A stretch of DNA of 64,000 nucleotides, from assembly GCA_035440445.1 (NCBI GenBank), contig DAORMJ010000005.1:62001-126000 (forward strand), read 5' to 3'. Both the position numbers and the translations under genes were made by a program. Source of the stretch: Ga0077548 sp035440445 (GTDB lineage: Bacteria; Pseudomonadota; Alphaproteobacteria; Rhizobiales; Xanthobacteraceae). Shown here one piece after another: positions 16,577 through 24,405 of this stretch (within the stretch, counting starts at the first letter, position 1; every line of letters begins with the position of its first letter). The notes below the pieces were generated by a model, which saw only the letters and a list, made by a program, of their open reading frames with translations, ran no database searches and was not told where the DNA came from.

Positions 16577-17491
16577 CTACGCCGTCAGCCGATAGCGGCC
16601 GCCGAGCGACAAGGTATCCTCGGTGCTGACGAGGTTGCGTTCCACCAGTGTTTCCAGATGCGCGAAGGTGGTGAGGGCGGCGGCTTTGGTCAGCCTCGGA
16701 TCGAGCCCGATATAGATCGCCTGCACGATCCCGGGGATGTCGCTTTCGCCGCGCGAGAGCTTTCGCAGGATCGCGTTCTCGCGTGCTTCGCGATGCTCGA
16801 TGTATTGGGCGACAAGCTTCTTGGCGTTCTGGACTGCGCCGCCGTGTCCCGGCAGGTAAACCGTCTCGGGGCGCTGCTCCAGTTTGTGCAGCGAGGCCAT
16901 GTAATCGCTCATCGAGCCATCGGGCGGCGCAACGATGGAGGTGGCCCAGCCCATAACATGATCGGCGGAAAACAGAACGTTGCTGCCGCGGAGCCCGAAG
17001 GCGACGTGGTTGGCGCAATGACCGGGCGTGAATACCGTTTCCAGCGCATAGCCTTTGCCTTCGATCACTTCGCCATCGGCAAGCCGGTGATCCGGCATGA
17101 AATCTTCGTCGCCGCCGGAATCCAGCGGAGGGGTTTCGCCAAGGTGGAGCGCACGGGCCGGGCGATGCGGACCTTCTGCAAACGTGTTGGCACCCGTCGC
17201 TTCCTTGATCGCTGCCGCGGCCGGCGAATGGTCGCGGTGGGTGTGGGTCACCAGTATTTGTGCGACGGTCTCGTTACGAATGGCGGCGAGGATCGCCTCG
17301 ATGTGGCGAGGATCGGCCGGGCCCGGATCGATGATCGCGACCGAGCCTTCGCCGACGATGTACGTGTTCGTGCCTTTGAAGGTGTAGGGGCTCGGATTAT
17401 CGCACAGAATGCGCCGCACGCCGGGCGCGATCTGCTCGGCGACGCCGGGTTTGCTCTCGAAGCTGCGGTCGAACTGGATTTCTTCGCTCAT
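16577..17491 (-). CDS. MBL-fold metallo-hydrolase (LACTB2/RNase Z-like)
   Basis: A 304-residue metallo-beta-lactamase-fold hydrolase. The metal motif H-x-H-x-D-H is His83, His85, Asp87, His88 (THTHRDH). A second metal His is in FTPGHCANH, and SADHVMGW supplies further ligands. The C-terminal ~75 residues (RENAILRKLSRGESDIPGI onward) form the winged-helix domain of LACTB2-type proteins. Substrates in this subgroup range from RNA to small thioesters or lactones and cannot be told here. It converges on the DUF1499 gene. Confidence 0.9.
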   Translation of the reverse strand: MSEEIQFDRSFESKPGVAEQIAPGVRRILCDNPSPYTFKGTNTYIVGEGSVAIIDPGPADPRHIEAILAAIRNETVAQILVTHTHRDHSPAAAAIKEATGANTFAEGPHRPARALHLGETPPLDSGGDEDFMPDHRLADGEVIEGKGYALETVFTPGHCANHVAFGLRGSNVLFSADHVMGWATSIVAPPDGSMSDYMASLHKLEQRPETVYLPGHGGAVQNAKKLVAQYIEHREARENAILRKLSRGESDIPGIVQAIYIGLDPRLTKAAALTTFAHLETLVERNLVSTEDTLSLGGRYRLTA

Positions 17492-17806
17492 TGGAATGCC
17501 TTGCGTGCCCCCGCGTTTCTGCAGGGGGCCTCCTTATCATATCGCCCCGGGCTTCGAGTGGCCCTGCATAGGGATTGCGCGGAGGGGCAAAAAATGCGGG
17601 CAGCAGATTCTCTTGACGAGGGAACGCCATTGCGGTCCACTTTTGCCGCAATCTGTTTCGGCCCGGAGTTGGGCCTTTGGCGGCAACGATTTCGTTGGAC
17701 GACCGGATGGCCGCGTCACTTCGCAATCCGAGAGGGGGTTGTCGGAATCGTCTGCGCATTTTGCAGGACGCGTCCACACGGCGAATTACGACAAGGATAC
17801 GAAATC
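17492..17806. other. Long leader region of the cold-shock gene
   Basis: A 315-base region between the divergent MBL-fold and cold-shock genes. No gene was found in it. Cold-shock mRNAs often carry long structured 5' leaders, so part of this stretch is probably untranslated leader. GACAAGGATAC just before the ATG gives a modest ribosome-binding site. Confidence 0.45.
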
Positions 17807-18013
17807 ATGTCTTCCGGTACCGTTAAGTGGTTCAACGCGCAAAAGGGATACGGCTTTATTCAGCCGGCCGATGGCGGCAAAGACGTCTTCGTGCACATCA
17901 GCGCGGTTGAGCAGGCCGGTCTTTCCACGTTGAACGAAGGACAGAAGATCAACTTCGACATCATTACCACCGACCGCGGAAGAACCGCTGCAGGCAATTT
18001 GAAGCTCGGCTGA
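17807..18013 (+). CDS. cspA: Cold-shock protein, CspA family
   Basis: A 68-residue single cold-shock domain that binds single-stranded RNA/DNA. RNP1 is KGYGFIQP and RNP2 is VFVHISAV, preceded by GTVKWFNAQ. The length is exactly that of the family. It has its own long leader and is followed by a hairpin, so it is probably monocistronic. Confidence 0.95.
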   Translation: MSSGTVKWFNAQKGYGFIQPADGGKDVFVHISAVEQAGLSTLNEGQKINFDIITTDRGRTAAGNLKLG

Positions 18014-18031
18014 CGCCAGCCTTTTTCTGTC

Positions 18032-18051
18032 CTCGCCGAAGGGCCGGCGAG
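18032..18051 (+). terminator. Hairpin after the cold-shock gene
   Basis: CTCGCCG (18032-18038) and CGGCGAG (18045-18051) form a perfect 7-bp stem with a 6-base loop, 19 bases after the stop. The following sequence ATAGTTTAT is only weakly T-rich, so termination may be partial. Confidence 0.55.
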
Positions 18052-18266
18052 ATAGTTTATGGTAATTTAATACCGCAAACTTTGCGGCTGCATTCTTTTT
18101 GCTTGGTACTGACGGCTAACCAAGCTGTTGCGGCCGCGCCACATTCTTTCGCATTTCGCTGAATTCCAAGCATTTTCTAAGTGTCGATCTTGCGCTGTGT
18201 CCGGTTCCGGAGAAAGTTCCAGCAAGGGCTGGGGAACTCGGCCGGAAAATTCTCAGGGTACGTAAC

Positions 18267-18941
18267 ATGCGCAAGTTTCTGGCCGCTTCGGCGGTTTTTC
18301 TTATGGGTGCCTCGGCCGTGGGGATGACCCCGGCACACGCCGCCGACCTTTTCTACAAAGCCGCTCCCTATCAGCCGAACTGGTATTTTGAAGCGCGCAT
18401 CGGCAGCCCGATTGCGCCGTCCAGCAGCAGCGCATTCGACTTCACGATCCCGCAGGCAGGCTTTTCCTCCACCTATGAGCCGAAGACCGGCTTCTACGGC
18501 AATCTGGCAATCGGCCGGTATTTCCGTCCGAACTGGCGCTATGAATTCGAGCTCGCCATCGGTTATGCGGCGGACGGCTACCACTCGGGCATTGCCGACA
18601 CCGGCAGCCTGACCTCGATCGGCCTGATGGCCAACGTGCTCTACGATTTCAAGAACACGACGCGCTGGACCCCGTTCGTCGGTGCTGGTGCCGGCCTGCA
18701 GATCGTCTCGATGAACCGGCTGGGCGGCGTAATGCACGCCAATGACACGGACGCGGCATTGGCTGTTTCTTTCATCGCTGGTCTCGATTACCGCTGGAGC
18801 AATAGCTGGACGGCCACCGTGCGCTATACCGGTCTGTATACCGGCGGCATGAGCTTCGACACGAATTTCCCGGGCTTTACGGTCGAACGCGAGGCGGGCC
18901 TCGTGAACTTCGTGACGGTGGGCCTGCGCTATCAGTGGTAA
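18267..18941 (+). CDS. Outer membrane beta-barrel protein (Omp25/OmpW-like)
   Basis: A 224-residue predicted outer membrane barrel. The signal peptide is MRKFLAASAVFLMGASAVGM with cleavage after AHA, giving a mature start ADLFYKAAP typical of Rhizobiales porin-like barrels. Alternating hydrophobic/aromatic strands follow, for example YGNLAIGRYF, WRYEFELAIGYA, WTPFVGAGAGLQI and WTATVRYTGLY. The chain ends in tryptophan (VGLRYQW), the barrel-assembly C-terminal aromatic. Function is probably structural or adhesive; no channel specificity can be inferred. Confidence 0.9.
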   Translation: MRKFLAASAVFLMGASAVGMTPAHAADLFYKAAPYQPNWYFEARIGSPIAPSSSSAFDFTIPQAGFSSTYEPKTGFYGNLAIGRYFRPNWRYEFELAIGYAADGYHSGIADTGSLTSIGLMANVLYDFKNTTRWTPFVGAGAGLQIVSMNRLGGVMHANDTDAALAVSFIAGLDYRWSNSWTATVRYTGLYTGGMSFDTNFPGFTVEREAGLVNFVTVGLRYQW

Positions 18942-18970
18942 CGTCGCTTTAGAGGACGATAACAAAGAAA

Positions 18971-18998
18971 AAGCCGGAACTTGCGTTCCGGCTTTTTT
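18971..18998 (+). terminator. Intrinsic terminator after the outer membrane protein gene
   Basis: AAGCCGGAAC-TTGC-GTTCCGGCTT is a perfect 10-bp stem followed by TTTT, about 30 bases after the stop. A textbook rho-independent terminator. Confidence 0.92.
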
Positions 18999-19021
18999 CT
19001 TAGGCCCCGCGTACCATGGAA

Positions 19022-19098
19022 TGGTCGGAGTGAGTGGATTCGAACCACCGACCCCCTGCTCCCGAAGCAGGTGCGCTACCAGGCTGCGCTACACTCCG
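19022..19098 (-). tRNA. tRNA-Pro (anticodon CGG)
   Basis: Read on the minus strand the gene starts CGGAGTG and ends CACTCCG-A-CCA. The 7-bp acceptor stem is perfect. The anticodon stem CCTGC/GCAGG holds the loop TTCGGGA, giving anticodon CGG. The T-arm is GGTGG-TTCGAAT-CCACT. At 77 nt including an encoded CCA it appears complete. Confidence 0.96.
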
Positions 19099-19253
19099 CC
19101 GGGCCTAGAAAAAGCAATGCCGGAAGCAGCGTGCTCCGGCAAGCGGCGACTTCCTAGCAGCACGGTCGGGCCCCTTCAAGCCACGAAATCCTTTGATTTT
19201 AGGGCATTGAACCCTGCGCGATCTTGAGTAGATTGCGCCCCTTCCTGCCATTT

Positions 19254-19328
19254 TGGGGCGTAGCCAAGTGGTAAGGCAGCGGATTTTGATTCCGCCATTC
19301 CCAGGTTCGAATCCTGGCGCCCCAACCA
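19254..19328 (+). tRNA. tRNA-Gln (anticodon TTG)
   Basis: The acceptor stem TGGGGCG pairs with CGCCCCA, followed by discriminator A and encoded CCA. The anticodon stem GCGGA/TCCGC holds the loop TTTTGAT, giving anticodon TTG. The T-arm is CCAGG-TTCGAAT-CCTGG. The length is 75 nt. The 3' end is the left edge of the island-like region; a partial duplicate of the 3' end lies at 19578-19604. Confidence 0.96.
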
Positions 19329-19535
19329 GCCAGTGTCGGCAGGTTTAAGGTCTGCCGTTTTCTCGCGAATGACCCCCCATTTGCCGGGCTTTTGCGAGTA
19401 TGTGGAGTCTCTGCTCGCCGGTCTTTGCAGACTTGGAGGCCGTTTCCGAGCCAAAGTCTCAGCTTGGCATTTTCAAATATCCGTTTTTCCTAGCTCGAGC
19501 CGATGCAGACCGGTTCGAATCTCATATGCCCGGCA
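19324..19535 (+). repeat. ~210-bp direct repeat, copy A (abuts tRNA-Gln)
   Basis: It begins AACCAGCC inside the tRNA-Gln 3' end and ends GACCGGTTCGAATC...CCCGGCA. Anchors shared with copies B (19597) and C (62087) include CATTTG-C-GGGCTTTTGCG, GGAGTCTCTG, AAGTCTCAGCT, AATATCCG and the terminal GACCGGTTCGAAT. Copies A and B differ by one base in length (212 against 211) but have drifted in sequence. Confidence 0.75.
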
Positions 19536-19577
19536 TGCAGTACCGACGTTGCACAGCAACAAATCCGACATCTGAAA

Positions 19578-19604
19578 GTTCGAATCTTGCTACGGCAACC
19601 AGCC
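19578..19604 (+). repeat. tRNA 3'-end-like duplicate (candidate attachment-site remnant)
   Basis: GTTCGAATC, ten bases, then AACCAGCC. The true tRNA-Gln has the identical layout at 19305-19331: GTTCGAATC, ten bases, AACCAGCC. The T-loop half and the CCA-plus-flank match exactly while the acceptor bases between differ. This is what an old tRNA-3' duplication from integration would leave. It sits directly before repeat copy B just as the real tRNA sits before copy A. Confidence 0.55.
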
Positions 19605-19807
19605 GTTTTTGTCGAAACGGCTATGTGTCATTTTCGGGCGAAACAGCCCGCATTTGCTGGGCTTTTGCGTAAGGTTGGAGTCTCTGTCTTCCGGTCTTCG
19701 CTGGGCTCGGCGCGATTTCTCATCGAAAGTCTCAGCTAAACACTAGCGAATATCCGTTTTTCTGAGACTGCGCCGTGCAGACCGGTTCGAATCTCATATG
19801 CCCGGCA
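19597..19807 (+). repeat. ~210-bp direct repeat, copy B
   Basis: It starts AACCAGCCGTTTTTGTCG, with the perfect hairpin AGCCGTTT/AAACGGCT, and ends GACCGGTTCGAATCTCATA then TGCCCGGCA. The last 30 bases match copy A almost exactly. It is separated from copy A by ~60 bases that include the tRNA-3'-like segment. Confidence 0.75.
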
Positions 19808-19867
19808 GGCTGGCCGCTACCTGTACAGCGATATGGGAAGTCGCCGCGATTTCGGATGCTTGTCTTG

Positions 19868-20836
19868 TTAAAGGGCCACCGAAGCGAGAAACATGATCCC
19901 GCCCTCGACGCGCTGACGAATGTTTTGAAGCCTGGCGAAACCGTGCTTTCCAGCTGCTCCATGCGTCGCTTCGTTGAAAACGTGGAATAGCTGAAGGATA
20001 TCGTCGATATCCTTTTCGACAAATCCGAGCATTTCCGGCGTGTCTGCGCCCTTCCGTTTCAGGAGGTAGCGTATCTTGGCGCGACGTGTTGGTGCAGTCT
20101 TGTTCGGAGTAAGCTCGCAATTCGGGTCAGCATCGAGGACGTCTTGGTTGTCTGCCCATTTGTCTAGGATCTCTGTGAATATCTCACGCACGCTAGTGCA
20201 AAAGTGCCGGCCAGCATCTGGATTAGTAGGGTTGAGAGAAAATAGTGCGCCACGCCAGCGGTCGCAAAGATCCTGCGAGAATCCTGAAAGGTATTCCAGG
20301 ATTCCCGTATCCTGAGCGCTCTCTGCTGCATTAGGTTCGTCTGCTAGGAGAGCTTCTGCTACTATCGCGCTGTTGTTGGCCTCTTTTTCCGACAGTGCCA
20401 ACAAATCAGGGGAAACGGTTGTCGTTGCTGACCGCTCCACGTGATTAAATCGCTCGCTCAACTCCAGCGTTGAGTCGCGCACGTCCCTGTAAACAGTAGT
20501 CGTAAGAGAACGAAGTACAGAGAGACGCCGCTGCCGATCTCGCTCTACTTGAGCATTATAGTTGCGAACGGCCTGATTGTATTTTGCTACGGCGGCGCTT
20601 GCGTTCTGATTGTGTTGTCTCAGCCGGCGGTTATGCTCGTCGACGACGCGCTTGTTATATTGATTTACGCGGTCGACTTCACGATTATAATCACGGACGA
20701 GTTTTTCGGCCGCAGCTTTATTAGCGCGATTTACGCGGTCAACTTCTTGATTGTAGCGACGCACAGCTTGGTTGTGTTGGTTCTGCTGCTGCCGAAGCCA
20801 ATTATTGTACTGCGAGGGCGTCATCCGGCGAACCAA
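19868..20836 (-). CDS. Asparagine-rich coiled-coil protein with a predicted nuclease-like C-terminal domain
   Basis: A 322-residue protein in two parts. Residues ~8-107 are a highly charged helix with recurring asparagines; YNQEVDRVN (28-36) recurs 22 residues later as YNREVDRVN (50-58), then HNRRLRQHN and YNQAVRNYN follow. Residues ~185-322 form a compact domain (CDRWRGALFSLNP, HFCTSVREIFTEIL, LFHVFNEATHG). From memory this domain resembles proteins annotated as 'predicted pPIWI-associating nuclease'; that was not checked. A TTG start at 20836 is supported by GAGGAG 8 bases upstream; an ATG four codons later is the alternative. It is the first gene inside the left repeats. Confidence 0.75.
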   Translation of the reverse strand: MVRRMTPSQYNNWLRQQQNQHNQAVRRYNQEVDRVNRANKAAAEKLVRDYNREVDRVNQYNKRVVDEHNRRLRQHNQNASAAVAKYNQAVRNYNAQVERDRQRRLSVLRSLTTTVYRDVRDSTLELSERFNHVERSATTTVSPDLLALSEKEANNSAIVAEALLADEPNAAESAQDTGILEYLSGFSQDLCDRWRGALFSLNPTNPDAGRHFCTSVREIFTEILDKWADNQDVLDADPNCELTPNKTAPTRRAKIRYLLKRKGADTPEMLGFVEKDIDDILQLFHVFNEATHGAAGKHGFARLQNIRQRVEGGIMFLASVAL

Positions 20837-21000
20837 GGCTGCTTCTCCTCAAAGAGGCCAACTGAATAATACCTGAGAACAGTTGCGACTATTTCAAGTT
20901 GCGCCGAGCGTTAGCGGCGGTCTGCATGATTCAATGAACCTAGTTTGGAGAGCTCTAGACGTTTCTGAGCCATCGCATCAATCCTTCGCTTCGGCAGGGA

Positions 21001-21498
21001 TTACTGCTTTCCCGGTGCCCATAGATTTACTTTGTCGACTGCCGAGCGGAGCTTTCTCATAATTTGGACAAGCGCATCATGTTCCTCGGCGGAAAGCACC
21101 GAAAGCAGCAGTCGTTCGCGCTCTAGTGCAATTTTGATCATTTTTCCGTGGCGCGTCATGCCGCGCGCCGAAAGCCGAAGCGGACGCGTCTTGCCGTTCT
21201 TGCCGTCCGAGTATTTGACGAGATTCAATTCTTCGAGGCGGTGTAGGCTCCTGCTGACAACGCCCTTGTCGATGCCTAGCAACGCGCAAATCTGATGAGC
21301 GCCGATATCCGGCTGGGCCGCGAGTACGCTCATTACACGCCATTCCGTGATGCCGATATCGTAGAGCTCCCGGTAGATTTTTCCGGCGCCATTCGAAAGC
21401 TTGTTGGAAATATAGGTAAAGAAGTAGGGAATGTGTCGGTCGGAATCGAGCACGGTGAAGCCCGAGACCTGCTTCGCGCCGTCGTTCGCTTCCGCCAT
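21001..21498 (-). CDS. MarR-family transcriptional regulator
   Basis: A 165-residue winged-helix regulator. The core runs from ITEWRVMSVLAAQPDIGAHQ through the recognition helix KGVVSRSLHRLEELNLV to the wing SDGKNGKTRPLRLSARG. Flanking helices make the dimer interface (N-terminal HIPYFFTYISNKL, C-terminal EEHDALVQIMRKLRSAVDK). It is transcribed away from the ABC transporter/UbiD genes. Two palindromes in the shared 223-base region are its likely operators. MarR proteins commonly respond to aromatic acids or their CoA esters, which would fit an aromatic-acid decarboxylase cassette. Confidence 0.92.
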   Translation of the reverse strand: MAEANDGAKQVSGFTVLDSDRHIPYFFTYISNKLSNGAGKIYRELYDIGITEWRVMSVLAAQPDIGAHQICALLGIDKGVVSRSLHRLEELNLVKYSDGKNGKTRPLRLSARGMTRHGKMIKIALERERLLLSVLSAEEHDALVQIMRKLRSAVDKVNLWAPGKQ

Positions 21499-21564
21499 TT
21501 CTGCCTACTCCCACTATTCTGATTTGGCGCCGCATACATAGCCGAAAAGTATTTCAGCGGCCAT

Positions 21565-21580
21565 AGTTGACAAAGCAACT
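21565..21580. promoter_or_regulatory. Candidate MarR operator 1, overlapping a -35 element
   Basis: AGTTGA-CAAA-GCAACT is a near-perfect inverted repeat (5 of 6 pairs). It contains TTGACA (21567-21572), a consensus -35 for the rightward transporter genes with GATTAT 18 bases downstream as a possible -10. Binding here would block RNA polymerase. Confidence 0.6.
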
Positions 21581-21596
21581 CAATGCAATTGATTAT

Positions 21597-21612
21597 AGTT
21601 GCGAAAGCAACT
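21597..21612. promoter_or_regulatory. Candidate MarR operator 2 (perfect palindrome)
   Basis: AGTTGC-GAAA-GCAACT is a perfect 6-bp inverted repeat with a 4-base spacer. It is centred exactly 32 bases (three helical turns) from operator 1, so both would lie on one DNA face. It lies just after the putative -10 of the rightward promoter. Confidence 0.65.
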
Positions 21613-21721
21613 GAATGCGGCCGGACGTTATGAAGCCGGCGCGGGGGAGGGAAGCTTTGCGGAAGCCGATAACAAGTCGCCAGGTAGGCGTGCGCTTTCT
21701 TCTCGCGCGATAAAAATCTCC

Positions 21722-22510
21722 GTGAAAATTACCGCCACGAACATCGACAAGCGGTTCAGCGTTCGCGGACGCGACGTCATTGCACTGAACAACGCGAGCC
21801 TAGAAGTTCGCGAGGGCGAATTTCTTACCTTGCTCGGTCCGTCCGGGTGCGGAAAGTCGACGCTGCTGCAGATCGTCGCCGGGTTGGAATCAGCAACCGG
21901 CGGAACGGTGAGCTTTTCCGGTGCGCGGACCGCTTCGGGGCCGATTACAACGATGGTATGGCAGCGTTACGCGCTCTTTCCATGGCGGACGGTTCGCCAG
22001 AACGTTGTGTTCGGCTGTGAAGTGCGCGGCATGGGCCGCGCCGAACGCGTGGCACGCGCTCAGCAATTTATCGAAAGCGTAGGTCTTAGGGGATTCGAGG
22101 ACGCGTTTCCGCATGAACTTTCCGGCGGTATGCAGCAGCGCGTCGCGCTTGCGCGTGCACTATGCAACGATCCGGAAATTCTCCTAATGGACGAGCCGCT
22201 CGCAGCACTGGACGCTCAGACGCGGGCAGTCATGCAGGTGGAGCTTCTGCGTATCTGGGATCAATACAAAAAAACCGTCGTCTATGTGACTCATTCGATC
22301 GAAGAAGCCGTTCTGCTTGGCGATCGCATCGCAGTGATGAGCGCCCGTCCGGGCCGTATTAAGGAAATCATCGACGTAACGCTGCCGCGCCCGCGCACGC
22401 TCGACATGATTACAACACTGGAGTTCCACGCGCTCGCAGATCGTGCCTGGAACTCGATCAAGGCCGAGTTCGATATCGCTTATGCCTCTGCCGAGGAGAG
22501 GCTGCAATGA
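21722..22510 (+). CDS. ABC transporter ATP-binding protein (SsuB/TauB type)
   Basis: The ATPase of a periplasmic-binding-protein-dependent importer of the nitrate/sulfonate/taurine class. The Walker A is GPSGCGKST, the Q-loop region WQRYALFPW, the signature LSGGMQQRVALARAL, the Walker B ILLMDEPL and the switch histidine in YVTHSIEEA. The GTG at 21722 gives the normal family N-terminus (VKITATNIDKRF); longer TTG starts run through operator 2. It overlaps the permease start by 4 bases (ATGA). MarR-controlled on context. Confidence 0.92.
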   Translation: MKITATNIDKRFSVRGRDVIALNNASLEVREGEFLTLLGPSGCGKSTLLQIVAGLESATGGTVSFSGARTASGPITTMVWQRYALFPWRTVRQNVVFGCEVRGMGRAERVARAQQFIESVGLRGFEDAFPHELSGGMQQRVALARALCNDPEILLMDEPLAALDAQTRAVMQVELLRIWDQYKKTVVYVTHSIEEAVLLGDRIAVMSARPGRIKEIIDVTLPRPRTLDMITTLEFHALADRAWNSIKAEFDIAYASAEERLQ

Positions 22511-23286
22511 TCTCGCCCGGTCGTCTTAAATCAATTGCGACAACCGTCTTCTACAACCTCGGCCCGATCATTGCAGTGCTTGTGCTATGGGAAGTGTCGG
22601 TACGCACAGGCCTGATCCGAGCATTCTTTCTTCCGCCGGTGACGGACGTATTTGCGCAGCTGTGGGAAAGCATCTCCAGCGGCCAGTTGCCGTCCGCCTT
22701 TCTGGTTACCACTAAACGGATGCTGATCGGCTATGCTATTGGAGCCGGAAGCGCAGTGGTTTTCGGCCTTCTGATCGGTGTATTCCGTCCGCTCCGCAAT
22801 TTTTTCTATCCGATTGTCGCTGCGGTCTATCCACTCCCGAAGATCGCGATGCTTTCGATCTTTATCGTCATATTCGGCGTGGGCGATCCGCCGATCATCG
22901 CCAGCGTCGCGATCAGTTCTTTCTTTCCGGTGCTCTTGAACACCCTTACCGGCCTGCGCTCGATTGATCCGATTCTTATCAAGGCTGCCGAAGATCTCGG
23001 CGCGAACCGGTTTCAGGTGACGACGAAAGTCGTGCTGCCGGGATCGCTGCCGATGATTTTCACAGGACTTCGACAGAGTTCTGCAGTTGCGCTGATCGTT
23101 GTCGTCGCAGTCGAGATGTATATCGGACAAAGCGGCGTCGGGTATCTCCTTTCCTGGGCGACCGAGTTCTTCAAGATCAACCTGCTTTACGCAAACCTCT
23201 TTGCAATCGGAATCTTCGGAATCCTGGTATTCCGATTGGTCGACTTCATCGAGTACATCGCGCTGCCTTGGGCGCGCGAACGTTGA
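22507..23286 (+). CDS. ABC transporter permease (SsuC/TauC type)
   Basis: A 259-residue inner-membrane permease with about six hydrophobic helices. The cytoplasmic EAA-type coupling segment is AAEDLGANRFQVTTKVVLPG. It is translationally coupled to the ATPase by an ATGA overlap and is followed by the binding-protein gene after 43 bases. It pairs with the ATPase and solute-binding protein to make a complete importer. Confidence 0.93.
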   Translation: MISPGRLKSIATTVFYNLGPIIAVLVLWEVSVRTGLIRAFFLPPVTDVFAQLWESISSGQLPSAFLVTTKRMLIGYAIGAGSAVVFGLLIGVFRPLRNFFYPIVAAVYPLPKIAMLSIFIVIFGVGDPPIIASVAISSFFPVLLNTLTGLRSIDPILIKAAEDLGANRFQVTTKVVLPGSLPMIFTGLRQSSAVALIVVVAVEMYIGQSGVGYLLSWATEFFKINLLYANLFAIGIFGILVFRLVDFIEYIALPWARER

Positions 23287-23329
23287 GAACAAAAAGAAAA
23301 GCAAAACGAAAATCTACAGGGAGGACGCA

Positions 23330-24346
23330 ATGATGAAATTCAAACTGAAAAAAAAGCTGTCTGCTGTCGCGATTGCGACAGTTATTGCAACGGCTGCGGG
23401 CGGAGCGGCGCTCGCCCAGACGACGATCCGTGTCGGCGGTGCGACTGAGCCAATGATCATCGCGCAGGCGAAAGGTTGGTTCAAAGAAGCAGGGCTGAAC
23501 GTCGAAGTAATCGACGTGAAGAATTTCATGCAGTATCCGAACATGCTCGCTTCGAAGTCGATAGACCTTCTCGACGGATATATTCCGGCAAACCTCTGGA
23601 ACATGATCGATGCAGGCGCTGACTTCAAAATCATCTCTGGCTCTGCGCTGGCAGTTGCAGCCAAGGACGGAAAGCCCGCGCGCAACATTCGTGGCTATGT
23701 AGTCCGCAAAGACCTCTATGACAGCAAGGTAATTACGAAGATCGCTGATTTCTCCGGAAAGCGGCTCGCCGACTTCGCTCCGGTTCCGCCGAAGGGACAG
23801 ATCAGCCCATTCCCTATCGGGCACAAAGTGTTCGGAAACACCTTCAAGGAAGTCGACTGGGTGCGGATGAACGAATCCGACATCATTACTGCACTTGCTT
23901 CAAAAACTGTTGACGGCGCCCGGATGCGGTCGCGCTGGGTAAAGATCGCGGTTGAGAAGGGTCTTGCGGTTGAAATTGTGCGGGAAACCGATTTCGTGCC
24001 GCAGATTCAGGTCCGCGCGATCGTCGCTCGCGGAGAGTTTCTCACGCAGAACAGAGAAGCCGTCGTCCATTTCCTGAAGATATACATGCGTGCGCTCGCT
24101 TATGCATCGGAAGTACAGGTCGGCAAGCATAAAGAAGAATATCTTGCCGCCGTAAAAGCGCACTCCGATATTCCGGCAGATGTCGCACTTGATCTTGTTC
24201 AGGAGACGGAGTTCACGCCCGAGCTTGCGGTTGCCGACCTGCAGGCCACACAAGAACACTTCGTCATGGTGGGTGCACAAAAAAGAGTGATCCCGCTCGA
24301 TAAGGTAATCGACCTCGATTATCTCAAGGAAGCAAAGAAGAAGTAA
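23330..24346 (+). CDS. ABC transporter solute-binding protein (SsuA/NMT1-like)
   Basis: A periplasmic binding protein of 338 residues. A basic signal peptide MMKFKLKKKLSAVAIATVIA precedes likely cleavage after ALAQ. The mature part opens TTIRVGGATEPMIIAQAKGW, the typical first lobe of NMT1/SsuA-like proteins that bind small organic acids, sulfonates or pyrimidine precursors. AGGGAGG lies 6 bases before the ATG. The ligand is unknown; the adjoining UbiD suggests an aromatic or unsaturated carboxylic acid (inference). Confidence 0.9.
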   Translation: MMKFKLKKKLSAVAIATVIATAAGGAALAQTTIRVGGATEPMIIAQAKGWFKEAGLNVEVIDVKNFMQYPNMLASKSIDLLDGYIPANLWNMIDAGADFKIISGSALAVAAKDGKPARNIRGYVVRKDLYDSKVITKIADFSGKRLADFAPVPPKGQISPFPIGHKVFGNTFKEVDWVRMNESDIITALASKTVDGARMRSRWVKIAVEKGLAVEIVRETDFVPQIQVRAIVARGEFLTQNREAVVHFLKIYMRALAYASEVQVGKHKEEYLAAVKAHSDIPADVALDLVQETEFTPELAVADLQATQEHFVMVGAQKRVIPLDKVIDLDYLKEAKKK

Positions 24347-24352
24347 TAGTGG

Positions 24353-24387
24353 TGCCGCAACGGCGCGCGCCGCTGCGGCATTTGTTC
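24353..24387 (+). terminator. Strong hairpin between binding-protein and ubiD-like genes
   Basis: TGCCGCA (24353-24359) and TGCGGCA (24374-24380), with inner CGGC/GCCG and a GCGC loop, make an 11-bp stem with one A-C mismatch, followed by TTTGTTCT. It could attenuate transcription into the decarboxylase gene or stabilise the upstream binding-protein mRNA; such hairpins after binding-protein genes are common. Confidence 0.6.
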
Positions 24388-24405
24388 TCTGAAGGAAAAA
24401 ATTGA

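Noticed and set aside
19503..19535. GGTTCGAATC segments that might be extra tRNA genes
   Set aside because: The bases around the T-loop-like motif do not form a 5-bp T-stem, and no anticodon arm or acceptor stem lies upstream. They are treated as repeat or attachment-site remnants.
20549..20869. A frame predicting a very hydrophobic 'membrane protein'
   Set aside because: It is the complement of the Asn/Arg/Gln-rich coiled coil; antisense of AAY/CGN/CAR codons gives Val/Ile/Leu. The sense protein has a start, ribosome-binding site and family-like domain.
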